DNA from: Stomorhina lunata
Lineage: Eukaryota; Arthropoda; Insecta; Diptera; Rhiniidae
Direction of reading: 5' to 3'
Assembly (NCBI GenBank): GCA_933228675.1
Contig: OW121742.1
Span: 33,956,718 to 34,020,717, forward strand
Length of the DNA: 64,000 nucleotides
Shown here in pieces: positions 50,861-61,998 of this stretch (within the stretch, counting starts at the first letter, position 1; every line of letters starts with the position of its first letter). The notes under the pieces were generated by a model. It was given only the letters and a program-made list of their open reading frames with translations. It was not told the origin of the DNA and searched no databases. Made by a program: the position numbers and the translations under genes.

Positions 50861-50962
50861 AAAATGGATTTGTTTCTTAAGAAAAGTTTTCTTTGAAGAG
50901 CTTTGTATTGCTAAGATTTTTGTATAAAAGTTTTTTGAGTACATGATCTTGTTCGCTGGGTT

Positions 50963-52084
50963 TCCTTAAAAAAAATCAAGTGAAATGATCATAATATTGT
51001 TGACATGTCATAACAACAAAGGCAGTAAAGTAATAATGCTGATGATGATGACGGCAACGACTTGAATCTTGAATGACATAAAACACAATGAATGAATGAA
51101 CGACTAAACGATGAAGCGGGCAAATGGGCGAACTCATAGACACAAAGAATGTGACAGTGTGAACAAATAAATAAATACTTAAGCGATATGAGCGTGCGAG
51201 CGAGTATGACATTGAAAAAGTTTAATAACTGTTGTCCACTGTCATTTACATTTTACAAACAAAAATTCACTGGCAAATGCAACTCTGAAATATATTATGT
51301 TGCATATACACGCAGCTACTCGCAACTTAATTGTTTTTTTTCTTTTTTTTTTTAATGGTTGACGGACGTTTTATATTTGTTTTATTGTTATTTTTTTTGT
51401 TTCTTGACATTGTTGCCGCTGCTGGGTGTTGGTTTTTTGTTATTGTTTTATATTTTATCATTTTTATACTTTTTTCCATTATTATTTTTTGGAGTTTTAT
51501 GTCATAAATTAAATAATGTCATACATTACAACATTTTTTTTTTCAATACCTGCAGTTTTTTCTTTTTTTTGGTTGACTTTAATATTTAAACATATTTCCG
51601 TTAATATTTGTACATGACTTGTTTGATTAATATAAATACATTATTATTAACTTTTTGATATTTTTTTTTGTTTATTTAAATTTTCTTTGTTATTTAATTC
51701 AAAAATTTATCTAATTTACAGTTGCATTTCTTAACAGTTCCAAGTTAATTATATTAAGACAATTTATTTTTGTTGTTGTTTATAAATCAATTAAAATTAA
51801 TTATAGAACAAACACACATTGTAATCCATTCACAAATAATGTCTCAGTTAATAAGGAATTTTTCTTGTGTAATTTAGAAAACATTTGTCTTGTTTTTGAA
51901 ATTGAAATTTGATTTCAATCTAAGGAAAACAGCTGTTAAAATATTAACCAGCTTTTCTAAATTCATTATTGTTGTTACAAGATATTGATCTGGCTTAAAT
52001 CTTTTCTTATTAAGTCATAACAATATCTGAATAATCTACGGCAGAAAATAAGAGTCTTCGAGCATTGAGGTTCAACAATACATA
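50963..52084. other. AT-rich sequence, no gene seen
   Basis: GATGATGATGACGGC-type triplets near 51042-51058. No convincing exon, RNA or repeat. Confidence 0.5.
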
Positions 52085-53270
52085 GGACCATTTACTCTAA
52101 AAAGATCAACCGACCGAATAGTACAATATTATAGAATACAAAAAATAGGCTCTATAAAGATCTAGTATCAAATAAGGGACTCTGTAAAGTACTAAGATTA
52201 ACAAGTAAAAAAGTGCTATAGTCGGTCAAGACCGACCATGAGATACCCTTCACCACTAAGGTCAAAGGTGTTATTTTTCCTGTATAAAGACATATATTTG
52301 CTAAATTTTGCCATCATACAAACATTTTCTCAAAACTTATATATTTAAGCTGTTTCCGTTATTTGGACTTATATGAGAGCTAGGGTGAAATGTGGACCTA
52401 TTATCTCGAGATTTGGTATACTAAAAGGTGGTGGTGAAGGGTATAGAAATGGGACACTATAAAGATTTACGACTTAAAATAGGACCCTACAAAGATATAC
52501 GATTAATATTGGGACTCTACGATTAAAAATAGGACTCTATAAATATCTACGATTGAAAATCGCACTCTACAAAGTTACTCGATTAATATTGGGACTCTGT
52601 AAAGACCTACGATTAAAAATAGGACTCTATAAAGTTATACGATTGAAAATTGGACTTTTTAATGATCTATGATTAAAAATAGGACCCTATAAAGATCTAC
52701 GATTGAAAGTGGGACTCTATAAAAATCTACGATAAAAAATAGGACCCTACAAAGATATACGATTAATATTGCGTCTCTGTAAAGATCTATGATTAAAAAT
52801 AGGACTCTATAAATATCTACGATTGAAAATCGACTCTATAAAGATCTACAGTTAAAAATGGGACTCTATAAAGATCTGCGATTGAAAATAGGACTCTAGA
52901 AAGATATTAAAATATTCAAAATTTGACTCTATAATGATATGCGATTGAAAATGGGACTCTATAAAGATCTACGATTGAAAACGGGATTCTACAAAGATAT
53001 TCGATTAATATTGGGGCTTTATAAGGATCTACGATTAAAAATAGGACTCTATAAAATTCTACGATAAAAATTGGACCCTACAAAGATATACGATTAATAT
53101 TGGGACTCTATAACGATCTACGATTTAAATAAGACTTTTAAAAGATTTACAATTGAAAATGGAACTCTACAAAGATATACGATAAAAATTAGGACTCTTC
53201 AAAGATCTACGATTTAAATAAAACTCAAAAAGATCTACAATTGAAAATAAGACTCTACAAAAATTTCTTA
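52085..53270 (+). repeat. 30-bp array GATCTACGATTGAAAAT/GGGACTCTATAAA
   Basis: About 30 units of GATCTACGATTAAAAAT plus AGGACTCTATAAA. CTAC recurs at 52697 and 52727, spacing 30. The array starts near 52085 and is split by a Helitron-like insertion at 52200-52445. Subunits alternate between GATTAATATTGGGACTC and GATTAAAAATAGGACTC types, which suggests a 60- or 90-bp higher order. It has no CTATAG palindrome. Confidence 0.92.
52200..52445 (+). mobile_element. Helitron/Helentron (DINE)-like insertion, short copy
   Basis: It begins AACAAGTAAAAAAGTGC, followed by a hairpin with arms GTCGGTC and GACCGAC and then ATACCCTTCACCA. It ends near GGTGGTGAAGGGTATAG. It shares its AACAAGTAA start and early hairpin with the element at 46888, but the bodies differ, so it is another family or an internally deleted copy. 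It interrupts the 30-bp array. Confidence 0.6.
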
Positions 53271-54990
53271 TTTTTGTAGGAAATTTTTCAAAAATTTCTT
53301 ATTTTTATAGGAAATTTTTCAAAAACTTCTTATTTTTATAAGAAATTTTTCAAAAATTTCTTATTATTGTAAAAAGTTTTTCAAAAATTTTGTAATTTTA
53401 TAGGAAATTTTTCAAAAATGTCTTAATTTTATTTTATAGGATATTTTGTAAAATTTTTTTATTTTTATAAGAAATTTTTTAAAAATATCTGGTTTTTATA
53501 GGAAAATTTTCAAAAATTTCTTATTTTTGTAGGAACATTTTCAAAAATTTCTTATTTTTTTTTAAGAGTTTTTTAAAAAATTCTTATTTTTATAGGAAAT
53601 TTTTCAAACATTTCTTATATTTGGACTTATATGAGAGCTAGGGTGAAATGTGGACCTATTATCTCGAGATTTGGTATACTAAAAGGTGGTGGTGAAGGGT
53701 ATAGAAATGGGACACTATAAAGATCTACGACTTAAAATAGGACCCTACAAAGATATACGATTAATATTGGGACTCTACGATTAAAAATAGGACTCTATAA
53801 ATATCTACGATTGAAAATCGGACTCTTCAAAGATACTCGATTAATATTGGGACTCTGTAAAGAAAGTTTTCAAAAATTTCTTTTTTTTTTCAAAAATTTC
53901 TTATTTTTATGGGAAATTTTTCAAAAATTTCTTATTTTTATAGGAAATTTTTCAAAAATTTCCTTTTTTATAGGAAAATTTTCAAAATTTTCTTATTTTT
54001 ATAGGAAATTTTTCAAAAATTTCTTATTTTTATAGAAAATTTTTCAAAAATTTCTTATTTTTATAAGAAATTTTTCAAAAATTTCTTATTTTTATAGGAA
54101 ATTTTTCAAAAATTTCTTATTTTTATAGGAAATTTTTCAAAAATTTCTTATTTTTATAGGAAATTTTTCAAAAATTTCTTATTTTTATAGGAAATTTTTC
54201 AAAAATTTCTTATTTTTATAGGATTTTTATCAAAAATTTCTTATTTTTATGAAAATTTTTCAAAAATTTCTTATTTTTATAGGAAATTTTTCAAAAATTT
54301 CTTATTTTTTTAGGAAATTTTTCAAAAATTTCTTATTTTTTTAGGAAAATTTTCAAAAATTTCTTATTTTTATAGGAAATTTTTCAAAAATTTCTTATTT
54401 TTATAGGAAATTTTTCAAAAATTTCTTATTTTTATAGGAAAATTTTCAAAAATTTCTTATTTTTATAGGAAATTTTTCAAAAATTTCTTATTTTTATAGG
54501 AAATTTTTCAAAAATTTCTTATTTTTATAGGAAATTTTTCAAAAATTTCTTATTTTTATAGGAAATTTTTCAAAATTTTCTTATTTTTATAGGAAATTTT
54601 TCAAAAATTTCTTATTTTTATAGGAATTTTTCAAAAATTTCTTAGTTTTATATATTTTTCAAAAATGTTCTTATTTTTATATGAAATTTTTCAAAAATTT
54701 CTTATTTTTTTTAGGAAATTTTTCAAAAATTTCTTATTTTTTTTAGGAAATTTCTCAAAAATTTCTTATTTTTTTAGGAAATTTTTCAAAAATTTCTTAT
54801 TTTTATAGGAAATTTTTCAAAAATTTCTTATTTTTATAGGAAATTTTTCAAAAATTTCTTATTTTTATAGGAAATTTTTCAAAAATTTCTTATTTTTATA
54901 GGAAATTTTTCAAAAATTTCTTATTTCAATAGAAAATTTTTCAAAAATTCCTTATTTTTTATAGGAAATTTTAAAAAAAAATTTATTTTT
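53271..54990 (-). repeat. 31-bp array TTTTTCAAAAATTTCTTATT
   Basis: About 50 units of TTTTTATAGGAAA plus TTTTTCAAAAATTTCTTA, 31 bp, very regular from 53930 to 54980. It is related to the reverse complement of the 29-bp arrays at 41126 and 56316, with CTTATT in place of GACTA. It is interrupted at 53629-53862 by a duplicated foreign segment. Confidence 0.95.
53629..53862 (+). repeat. Displaced duplicate of 52361-52604
   Basis: The 3' part of the Helitron-like element (from ATTTGGACTTATATGAGAGC) and the first units of the following 30-bp array reappear inside the 31-bp array, offset 1268 at the start and 1258 at the end. Only a few bases differ. The segment is flanked on both sides by the 31-bp satellite. 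It is a copy-and-insert or unequal-exchange product, formed after the Helitron insertion. Confidence 0.92.
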
Positions 54991-56315
54991 AACAAATAAT
55001 AATTCTCTTTATCGATATTTGTGGTTTAACGCAGGCTTTTCAAGTAATCAGCAATAGTTAAGCTCGATTTAGCATCTTCTATTACGAAGGATTTTATTCA
55101 TTTCCGCTTTCTTCCATTAAATAACCCAAAATCTTGTTCATTCTAAAAATAAAATGTTAGAAAAAAATGTTTTTTTCTTCCAATATTAATGATTAATAAA
55201 TTCTTATTATAATATTTCAAAATTTATAACAACGTTTCTGCTTTATTCCTTTGCTTTTTTCTATTTTTTTTTTGTTAAAAATAAAAATTTTGCACCAAAA
55301 AAAGATATCCTCTAAATACAAACCATAAATCAAAAGCTTTACTTAAGGGATTCCTTATATTTTTACCACGTTTTTGCCACTTCCACTTTTCTTCGTTCAT
55401 ATGCGCTTGGGGAGGATTTTTACGTCTTCTCTTTTCACCACCCAAACACTCAATAGTACATCAAGGACGAAAAGAAATATCCTGCTAAAACAGTTTTTAA
55501 TGTTTGCCAATAATTTGTTTATTATGCACACACGTATAAGTATTTCCAATTTATTTCTTTATATTCTTTCAACAACAAAATTCTTTTGTATTTTTATTAT
55601 TGTATTATGTGTTTTTTTTTCTTCTTAAGGATTTTTGTTTTCGGTGTTAATGGGTGTGAGTTTGTTTGTGGTCATATCGATATATGGATACAAGCTTTCT
55701 CCCCTACAGCAGACACACAACCAGAGAGACTGATAATCATATGTTGTTAATGTTAAGGGGGGGGGGGGGGGATTTCTGCAAGAATTAGAAACCACCACAA
55801 AATACTGTGACTAAAATAAATCGCTTTCCTGTTTCTTTAAATATAATATGATACAATAATTCCGTCAATATGTTCTAAATTTAGAGGGTGTAACGAAAGT
55901 TTGTGGCAATTTGGGAGGAAGAAATAAAAAGGTTAAATGTTAAACCACATTAGGTATAATTTCGTACGTTGGCTACACCACATTTCCCCAAAACAAAATA
56001 ATATTTTTGATTAATTTTAAACAAGGGTTTTATAAGCTTTTGAAGGATAATTTTGGAACTAATCAGAAACCTAATTATATGCTTTGAAAATTTATATAAA
56101 ATTAGATAAGGTTTTTTGCACTGACCTCAAAACTGGACCACCTTAATTTGTAATTGATCTTTTCATGAACCTCTCTAATATACAAAACATACTTAGATCT
56201 ATGCAAATTTATAAGAGCATCATAAGTTTACAGAATTTTAAATACTTTTGTAAGATTTTATCTTAAATAGAAATGTCTATGAAATATTTATCTTTATGTT
56301 AAAGAAAATTTTTAA
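54991..56315. other. Unique spacer between opposed arrays; G15 run
   Basis: A run of 15 G lies at about 55757-55771. An 84-codon frame at 55374-55628 has no recognised domain. No RNA gene or transposon was seen. Confidence 0.5.
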
Positions 56316-59150
56316 ATAAATAAATTCGAAAAATTTCCTATAAATAGTAAATTTTCGAAAATTTCCTACAAAATAGTAAATTTTCGAAAAATTTCCTATA
56401 AGTAGTAAATTTTTGTAAATTTCCTATTAAATAGTAAATTTTCTAAAATTTCCTGTAAAATAGTAAATTTTCTAAAATTTCCTATAAAATAGTAAATTTT
56501 CCAAAATTTCCTATAAAATAGTAAATTTTCTAAAATTTTCTATAAACAGTCAATTTTCGAAAAATTTACTATAAATAGTCAATTTTCGAAAAATTTCCTA
56601 TAAATAGTCAATTTTCGAAAAATTTCCTATAAATAGTCAATTTTCGAAAAATTTCCTATAAATAGTCAATTTTTGAAAAATTTCCTATAAATAGTAAATT
56701 TTCGAAAAATTTCCTATAAATAGTCAATTTTAGAAAAATTTTCTATAAATAGTCAATTTTAGAAAATTTCCTATTAATAGTCAATTTTCGAAAAATTTCC
56801 TATAAATAGTCAATTTTCGAAAAATTTCCTATAAATAGTCAATTTTCGAAAAATTTCCTATAAATAGTCAATTTTCGAAAAATTTCCTATAATAGTCAAT
56901 TTTCGAAAAATTCCTATAAAATAGAAAATTTTGAAAATTTCCTATGAATAGTCAATTTTCGAAAAATTTCCTATCAATAGTAAATTTTCGAAAAATTTCC
57001 TATAAATAGTCAATTTTCGAAAAAATTCCTATAAATAGTAAATTTTCGAAAAATTTCTTATAAATAGTCAATTTTCGAAAAATTTCCTATAAATAGTCAA
57101 TTTTCGAAAAATTTCCTATAAATAGTCGATTTTTGAAAAATTTTCTATAAATAGTCAATTTTCGAAAAATTTCCTATAAATAGTCAAGTTTCAAAAAATT
57201 TTCTATAAATAGTCAATTTTCGAAAAATTTCCTATAAATGGTCAATTTTCGCAAAAATTTCCTATAAATAGTCAATTTTCAAAAAATTTTCTATAAATAA
57301 TCAATTTTCGAAAAATTTCCTATAAATAGTCAATTTTCGAAAAATTTCCTATAAATAGTCAATTTTCGAAAAATTTCCTATAAATAGTCAATTTTCGAAA
57401 AATTTCCTATAAATAGTTAATTTTCGAAAAATTTCCTATAAATAGTCAATTTTCGAAAAATTTCCTATAAATAGTCAATTTTCGAAAAATTTCCTATAAA
57501 TAGTCAATTTTCGAAAAATTTCCTATAAATAGTCAATTTTCGAAAAATTTCCTATAAATAGTCAATTTTCGAAAAATTTCCTATAAATACGGGCATGTTC
57601 TGCAAATCACTTCCACATGATTTTGAAATCACATAAATTTTCTAAGTCGAATTATTCATTGTTCAGAAATTATTTTGACACTTTTATAACTCAGTGCACT
57701 TAAGATGAAGAAGGTCTAGAAGGTTATTGATAAATGCTCTGAAAATTTCAACAATTATAGAAATTACAGCCTTTTTGAATTTCATGTGATTTCAAAATCA
57801 TGTGGAAGTGATTTGCAGAACATGCCCGATAGTCAATTTTCGAAAAATTTCCTATAAATAGTCAATTTTCGAAAAATTTCCTATAGTCAATTTTCGAAAA
57901 ATTTCCTATAAATAGTCAATTTTCGAAAAATTTCCTATAAATAGTCAATTTTCGAAAAATTTCATATAAATAGTCAAGTTTCGAAAAATTTCCTATAAAT
58001 AGTCAATTTTCAAAAAATTTCCTATAAATAGTCAATTTTCGAAAAATTTCCTATAAATAGTAAATTTTCGAAAAATTTCCTATAAATAGTCAATTTTCGA
58101 AAAATTTCCTATAAATAGCAAATTTTCGAAAATTTTCCTATTAATAGTCAATTCTATACATAGTCAATTTTCGAAAAATTTCCTATAAATAGTCAATTTT
58201 CGAAAAATTTCCTATAAATAGTCAATTTTCGAAAAATTTCCTATAAATAGCAAATTTTCGAAAAATTTCCTATTAATAGTCAATTTTCGAAAAATTTCCT
58301 ATAAATAGTCAATTTTCGAAAAATTTCCTATAAATAGTAAATTTTCGAAAAATTTCCTATAAATAGTCAATTTTCGAAAAATTTCCTATAAATAGTCAAT
58401 TTTCGAAAAATTTCCTATAAATAGTCAATTTTCGAAAAATTTCCTATAAATAGTCAATTTTCGAAAAATTTCCTATAAATAGTCAATTTTCGAAAAATTT
58501 CCTATAAATAGTCAATTTTCGAAAAGTTTCCTATAAATAGTCAATTTTCGAAAAATTTCCTATAAATAGTCAATTTTCGAAAATGTTCCTATAAATAGTA
58601 AATTTTCGAAAAATTTCCTATAAATAGTCAATTTTCGAAAAATTTCCTATAAATATTCAATTTTCGAAAAATTTCCTATAAATAGTCAATTTTCGAAAAA
58701 TTTCCTATAAATAGTCAATTTTCGAAAAATTTCCTATAAATAGTCAATTTTCGAAAAATTTCCTATAAATAGTCAATTTTCGAAAAATTTCCTATAAATA
58801 GTCAATTTTCGAAAAATTTCCTATAAATAGTCAATTTTCGAAAAATTTCCTATAAATAGTCAATTTTCGAAAAATTTCCTATAAATAGTCAATTTTCGAA
58901 AAATTTCCTATAAATAGTCAATTTTCGAAAAATTTCCTATAAATAGTCAATTTTCGAAAAATTTCCTATAAATAGTCAATTTTCGAAAGATTTCCTATAA
59001 ATAGTCAATTTTCGAAAAATTTCCTATAAATAGTCAATTTTCGAAAAATTTCCTATAAATAGTTAATTTTCGAAAATTTTCTTATAAATAGTCAATTTTC
59101 TAAAATTTCCTATAAAATAGTAAATTTTCAAAAATTTCATATAAAAATTT
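56316..59150 (+). repeat. 29-bp array TCAATTTTCGAAAAATTTCC
   Basis: About 88 units of TTTCCTATAAATAGTCAA plus TTTTCGAAAAA, 29 bp, the same family and strand as 41126-45255 but much more homogeneous (TTTCGAAA type). Diverged units lie at the left edge (AAATAGTAAATTTTC, 56330-56540). A MITE is inserted at 57590. Confidence 0.96.
57590..57828. mobile_element. MITE inserted in the 29-bp satellite, 239 bp
   Basis: Terminal inverted repeats start CGGGCATGTTCTGCAAATCA and extend for about 44 bases with almost perfect pairing. The middle is AT-rich without coding capacity. The flanks are ATA on both sides (57587-57589, 57829-57831). The adjacent satellite unit gives the empty site (AAATAGTC), so ATA is a true 3-bp target duplication. 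Three-base duplications occur in PIF/Harbinger, among others. The superfamily remains open. Confidence 0.9.
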
Positions 59151-59345
59151 TTTCTATATAAAACTTTTTTTTTGATTTTTCTATAGACAAATATTTTTAT
59201 AGAAAATTTTCACAAAAAAATATATTTATCGAGAAATTTTCTAAAAAAAAAAATAATTTTTATCGAAAAATTTTCCAAAGAAAAATATTTTTATCAAAAA
59301 ATTTTTTTATAAAAAAATATTTTATCTAAAAAATATAAAATTCTG
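59151..59345. repeat. Degenerate CTATAG-type units
   Basis: AAAATATTTTTATCGAAAAA-type units with broken CTATAG motifs. They match the composition of the array at 60786-63300, including TCTAAAAAATATAAAATTC, also seen near 61147 and 62824. Confidence 0.7.
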
Positions 59346-60785
59346 AAATTGTTTAATTTGGAAATTATTTCTTTTTTGAAAAATATTAAGGTATTTTAAA
59401 CTAAACAATATTACACCATCAAGGAGTTACAACCTTATTTTATTGAAAAATTACAAACTTTGAAAATAATTTATTGATTAACTCTAAAATTGAATTATCT
59501 ACCGGAAATAAAACTTTCTTTAAATTAGCTTAAAGTTTAAAATAACCACACAAGTTTTCTTGGGCTACACAGAAAAGCTTTTGTAAATATGTATGTATTA
59601 CTTAAACATAAAGTGTACATAGGCTATGTTTTACATAGTTACAAGGTATAGGTAAATATTGGTAGAATCTTATTACTTATAGCCAGACACAAAACGAGGG
59701 TAGCAAAACTGATATTGAAAAAAAAAATAAATTTCAAAATTAATGAAAATTACTATAGATTCTGATTAGCAACAAATCGGATTTGAGTCTATTTAAATTT
59801 TAGAACACAAAATTAATATTTAATCTATAATCTAAGTAGCCAACCACCCTCGTTTATTAAAACTCAAATATGTACGAGGGTACAAACTCGCATTAATCGA
59901 TAGCACGTGAGTCTTAAAGGTGAACGACTGTCTAACAGAAAAAAAAGGAAACGTATAGAAGAGGAGAATAAAGTATTGCGAATATTTATGTTTGTTAGCA
60001 GAAGCAGATGTGAACAACCACTTAAACAGACGAGTCTTAAGAGTGTGTTCAAATACATATGTACATAAAGTTTGCAAAAAAAAAACAAAAAAAAGTTAAG
60101 TGGGTATGTTCATACTCTTACATACTCGTACTTTTATCACTTGTATTGATAGTTACCACCCCCTTTAACTCTTAAGAATTACTTTAATACTTACATACAT
60201 ACTAACTTACATGTTTACTCACAGATGTACTTTAAATGTATGTAAACATGTTTATGTGTCTGTTTTAGTAGAATATTTATATTTTGCTAAAATTTTTCTT
60301 ATACTAAATCCTAGAAACTTCCTCGACTAGAGGAGACAATTATTAAAACTTTGACATCGACACTTTTCAAAATATGAAGTCTTACAAGAGAAACAACAAC
60401 AAAGGAAGTGTGTGTAAATTTAGTTATTTCTAATTAAATATAAATTGAACTGAAATTTACATAGAATGTAAATGTAGCATAACGATTTTGGGTGTCATGG
60501 TAGGTTAGGAACAGTGGGGTAAAAGGAGTTAAAATATGATTACTGACATAATGTGTTATAAAAAAGAGTGTTCCAAATGAAATATGCATTTACTATTTTA
60601 GGCAAAACTTATCTATAGTACAATAAATACTTTTTTTCAGTTAACTTTTTTAAATAGGGCAGGAGGGGGACCATTTGCCATAGGGGAGCATTTGCAATTA
60701 CTAATTTTCTTAAAAACTAACATATCGATTTTGATGCGATAATCGATTTTGTACTCGTTTATCTTTGATATTCAGTCTTTACAAA
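59346..60785. other. Unique sequence, no gene seen
   Basis: It contains TACATATGTACATA-like stretches and two overlapping reverse frames of 74-81 codons (59832-60088) without recognised domains. No RNA gene seen. Confidence 0.5.
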
Positions 60786-61807
60786 TTTGACTTTTTTTTT
60801 TTTTTTCTAGAGAAAAATATTTCTATCGAAAAATTTTCTAAAAAAAACAAAAACCGAAAATTTGTCTTTAGAAAAATAATTTTATCGAAATTTTTCGAAA
60901 GAAATTTTTTTTTTTTTTGAGAAAATTTTTTCAAAAAAAGTTTTCGATAGAAAATTTTTTTGAGAAAATTTTTCAATAAAAAAATTTAATCGAAAAATGT
61001 TCTATTCAAAATAATTTTTATCAAAAATTTTCTATAAAAAATAATTTTTATCGAAAGATTTTCCAAAGAAAAACAATTTTATTAAAAAATTTTATATAAA
61101 AAAGTAAAGTTTGTATCAAAAATATCCTAAAAAAATATTTTTTTTATCTAAAAAATATAAAAATTCAAAATTTTTTATCAAAAATTTTTCTATAGAAAAT
61201 TTTTTTATCAAAAATTTTTCTATAGAAAATTATCTAAAATTTCTCTATCCAAATTTTTTTTTTATCAAAATTTTGCTATTAAAATTTTTTTTATCAAAAT
61301 TTTTCTATAGAAAATTTTTTAATCGACAATTTTTATAGAAACATTTTTTATATGACATTCCATCTCTCAAACTGTGGCTGTGCTTTATAGAAAATTTTTC
61401 TACAAAAAAATATTTCTATAGAAAATTATTTTTATCGAAAATTTGTCTTTAGAAAAAAAAAACTTGATCAAAAATATTTCTATAGAAAAATATTTTTATC
61501 GAAAATTTTTCGATAGAAATTTTTTTTAGAAAAAAAATTTTTTAATAGAAAAATATATATTTTTTTAAATTTATAGAAAAATATTTTTATCGAAAAATTT
61601 TCTATTAATAAATAATTTTTATTAAAAAAAATTTCCCAAGAAAAAATATTTTTATCAAAACTGTTTCTATTAAAAAAGTGTGTATCTGAAGTATCTAAAA
61701 AATACCTTTTAATCTAAAATTTTCTATAAAAAACTTTTTATCTAACATTTTTCTATAGGAAATTTTTTTATCAAAAATTTTTCTATAGAAATTTTTTTTC
61801 AAAAAAT

Positions 61808-61998
61808 AACAAATTAGTCGGGATGTAAATATTATTCAAAAAGAAGTGTATTTGCATTTGATCCCAAACCTGTTACATTTATTTATTAATGTAACAGATC
61901 AATTTATTGATAAAAAGCCAAAAAATGTTTGCGGAGAAACCAAATTCCTCGACGCGTTTCGATGGTTGGTTAAGCCATCTCTTCAGGAGGATTATCCC
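61808..61998 (-). mobile_element. Retroelement end fragment with hammerhead motif
   Basis: About 190 bases of non-repeat sequence lie inside the degenerate array. On the reverse strand it opens with the hammerhead fold (61944-61992), then CTCCGCAAACA, TTTTTTGGCTTTT, and a hairpin with arms CTGTTACATT and AATGTAACAG (61870-61897 on the forward strand). It shares its CGCGTCGA to TTTTTGG block with the fragment at 36951-37080. Penelope-like elements carry hammerheads in their terminal repeats and are the likely source. No reverse-transcriptase sequence is present. Confidence 0.6.
61944..61992 (-). ncRNA. Hammerhead ribozyme, type I-like, short stem III
   Basis: All core elements are present on the reverse strand. 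CTGAAGA (61985-61979) is followed by stem II GATGG (61978-61974) pairing with CCATC (61964-61960). Then comes GAAA (61959-61956), a two-base-pair stem III (AC...GT, loop GC), and the GTC cleavage triplet (61952-61950). Stem I pairs GAGGA (61949-61945) with TCCTC (61990-61986). Cleavage is predicted between 61950 and 61949. Stem II can extend by two further pairs (TT/AA) past a bulged C. A very short stem III is typical of retroelement and animal-satellite hammerheads, which often act as dimers. Activity is untested. Confidence 0.72.

Larger units (their letters stand above)
47904..50962 (-). mobile_element. 3.06-kb inverted-end element carrying a satellite array
   Basis: The left end AACCCAGCGAACA (47904-47916) is the exact inverse of the right end TGTTCGCTGGGTT apart from one base (the right end reads TTGTTCGCTGGGTT). 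Inside lie about 0.3 kb of unique tail, a 2.6-kb CTATAG array and about 0.1 kb of right flank. The ends resemble those of the 300-bp element at 19931-20230. No transposase frame is present and no target-site duplication is obvious. Treating it as one element is an inference from ends and content. Confidence 0.55.
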
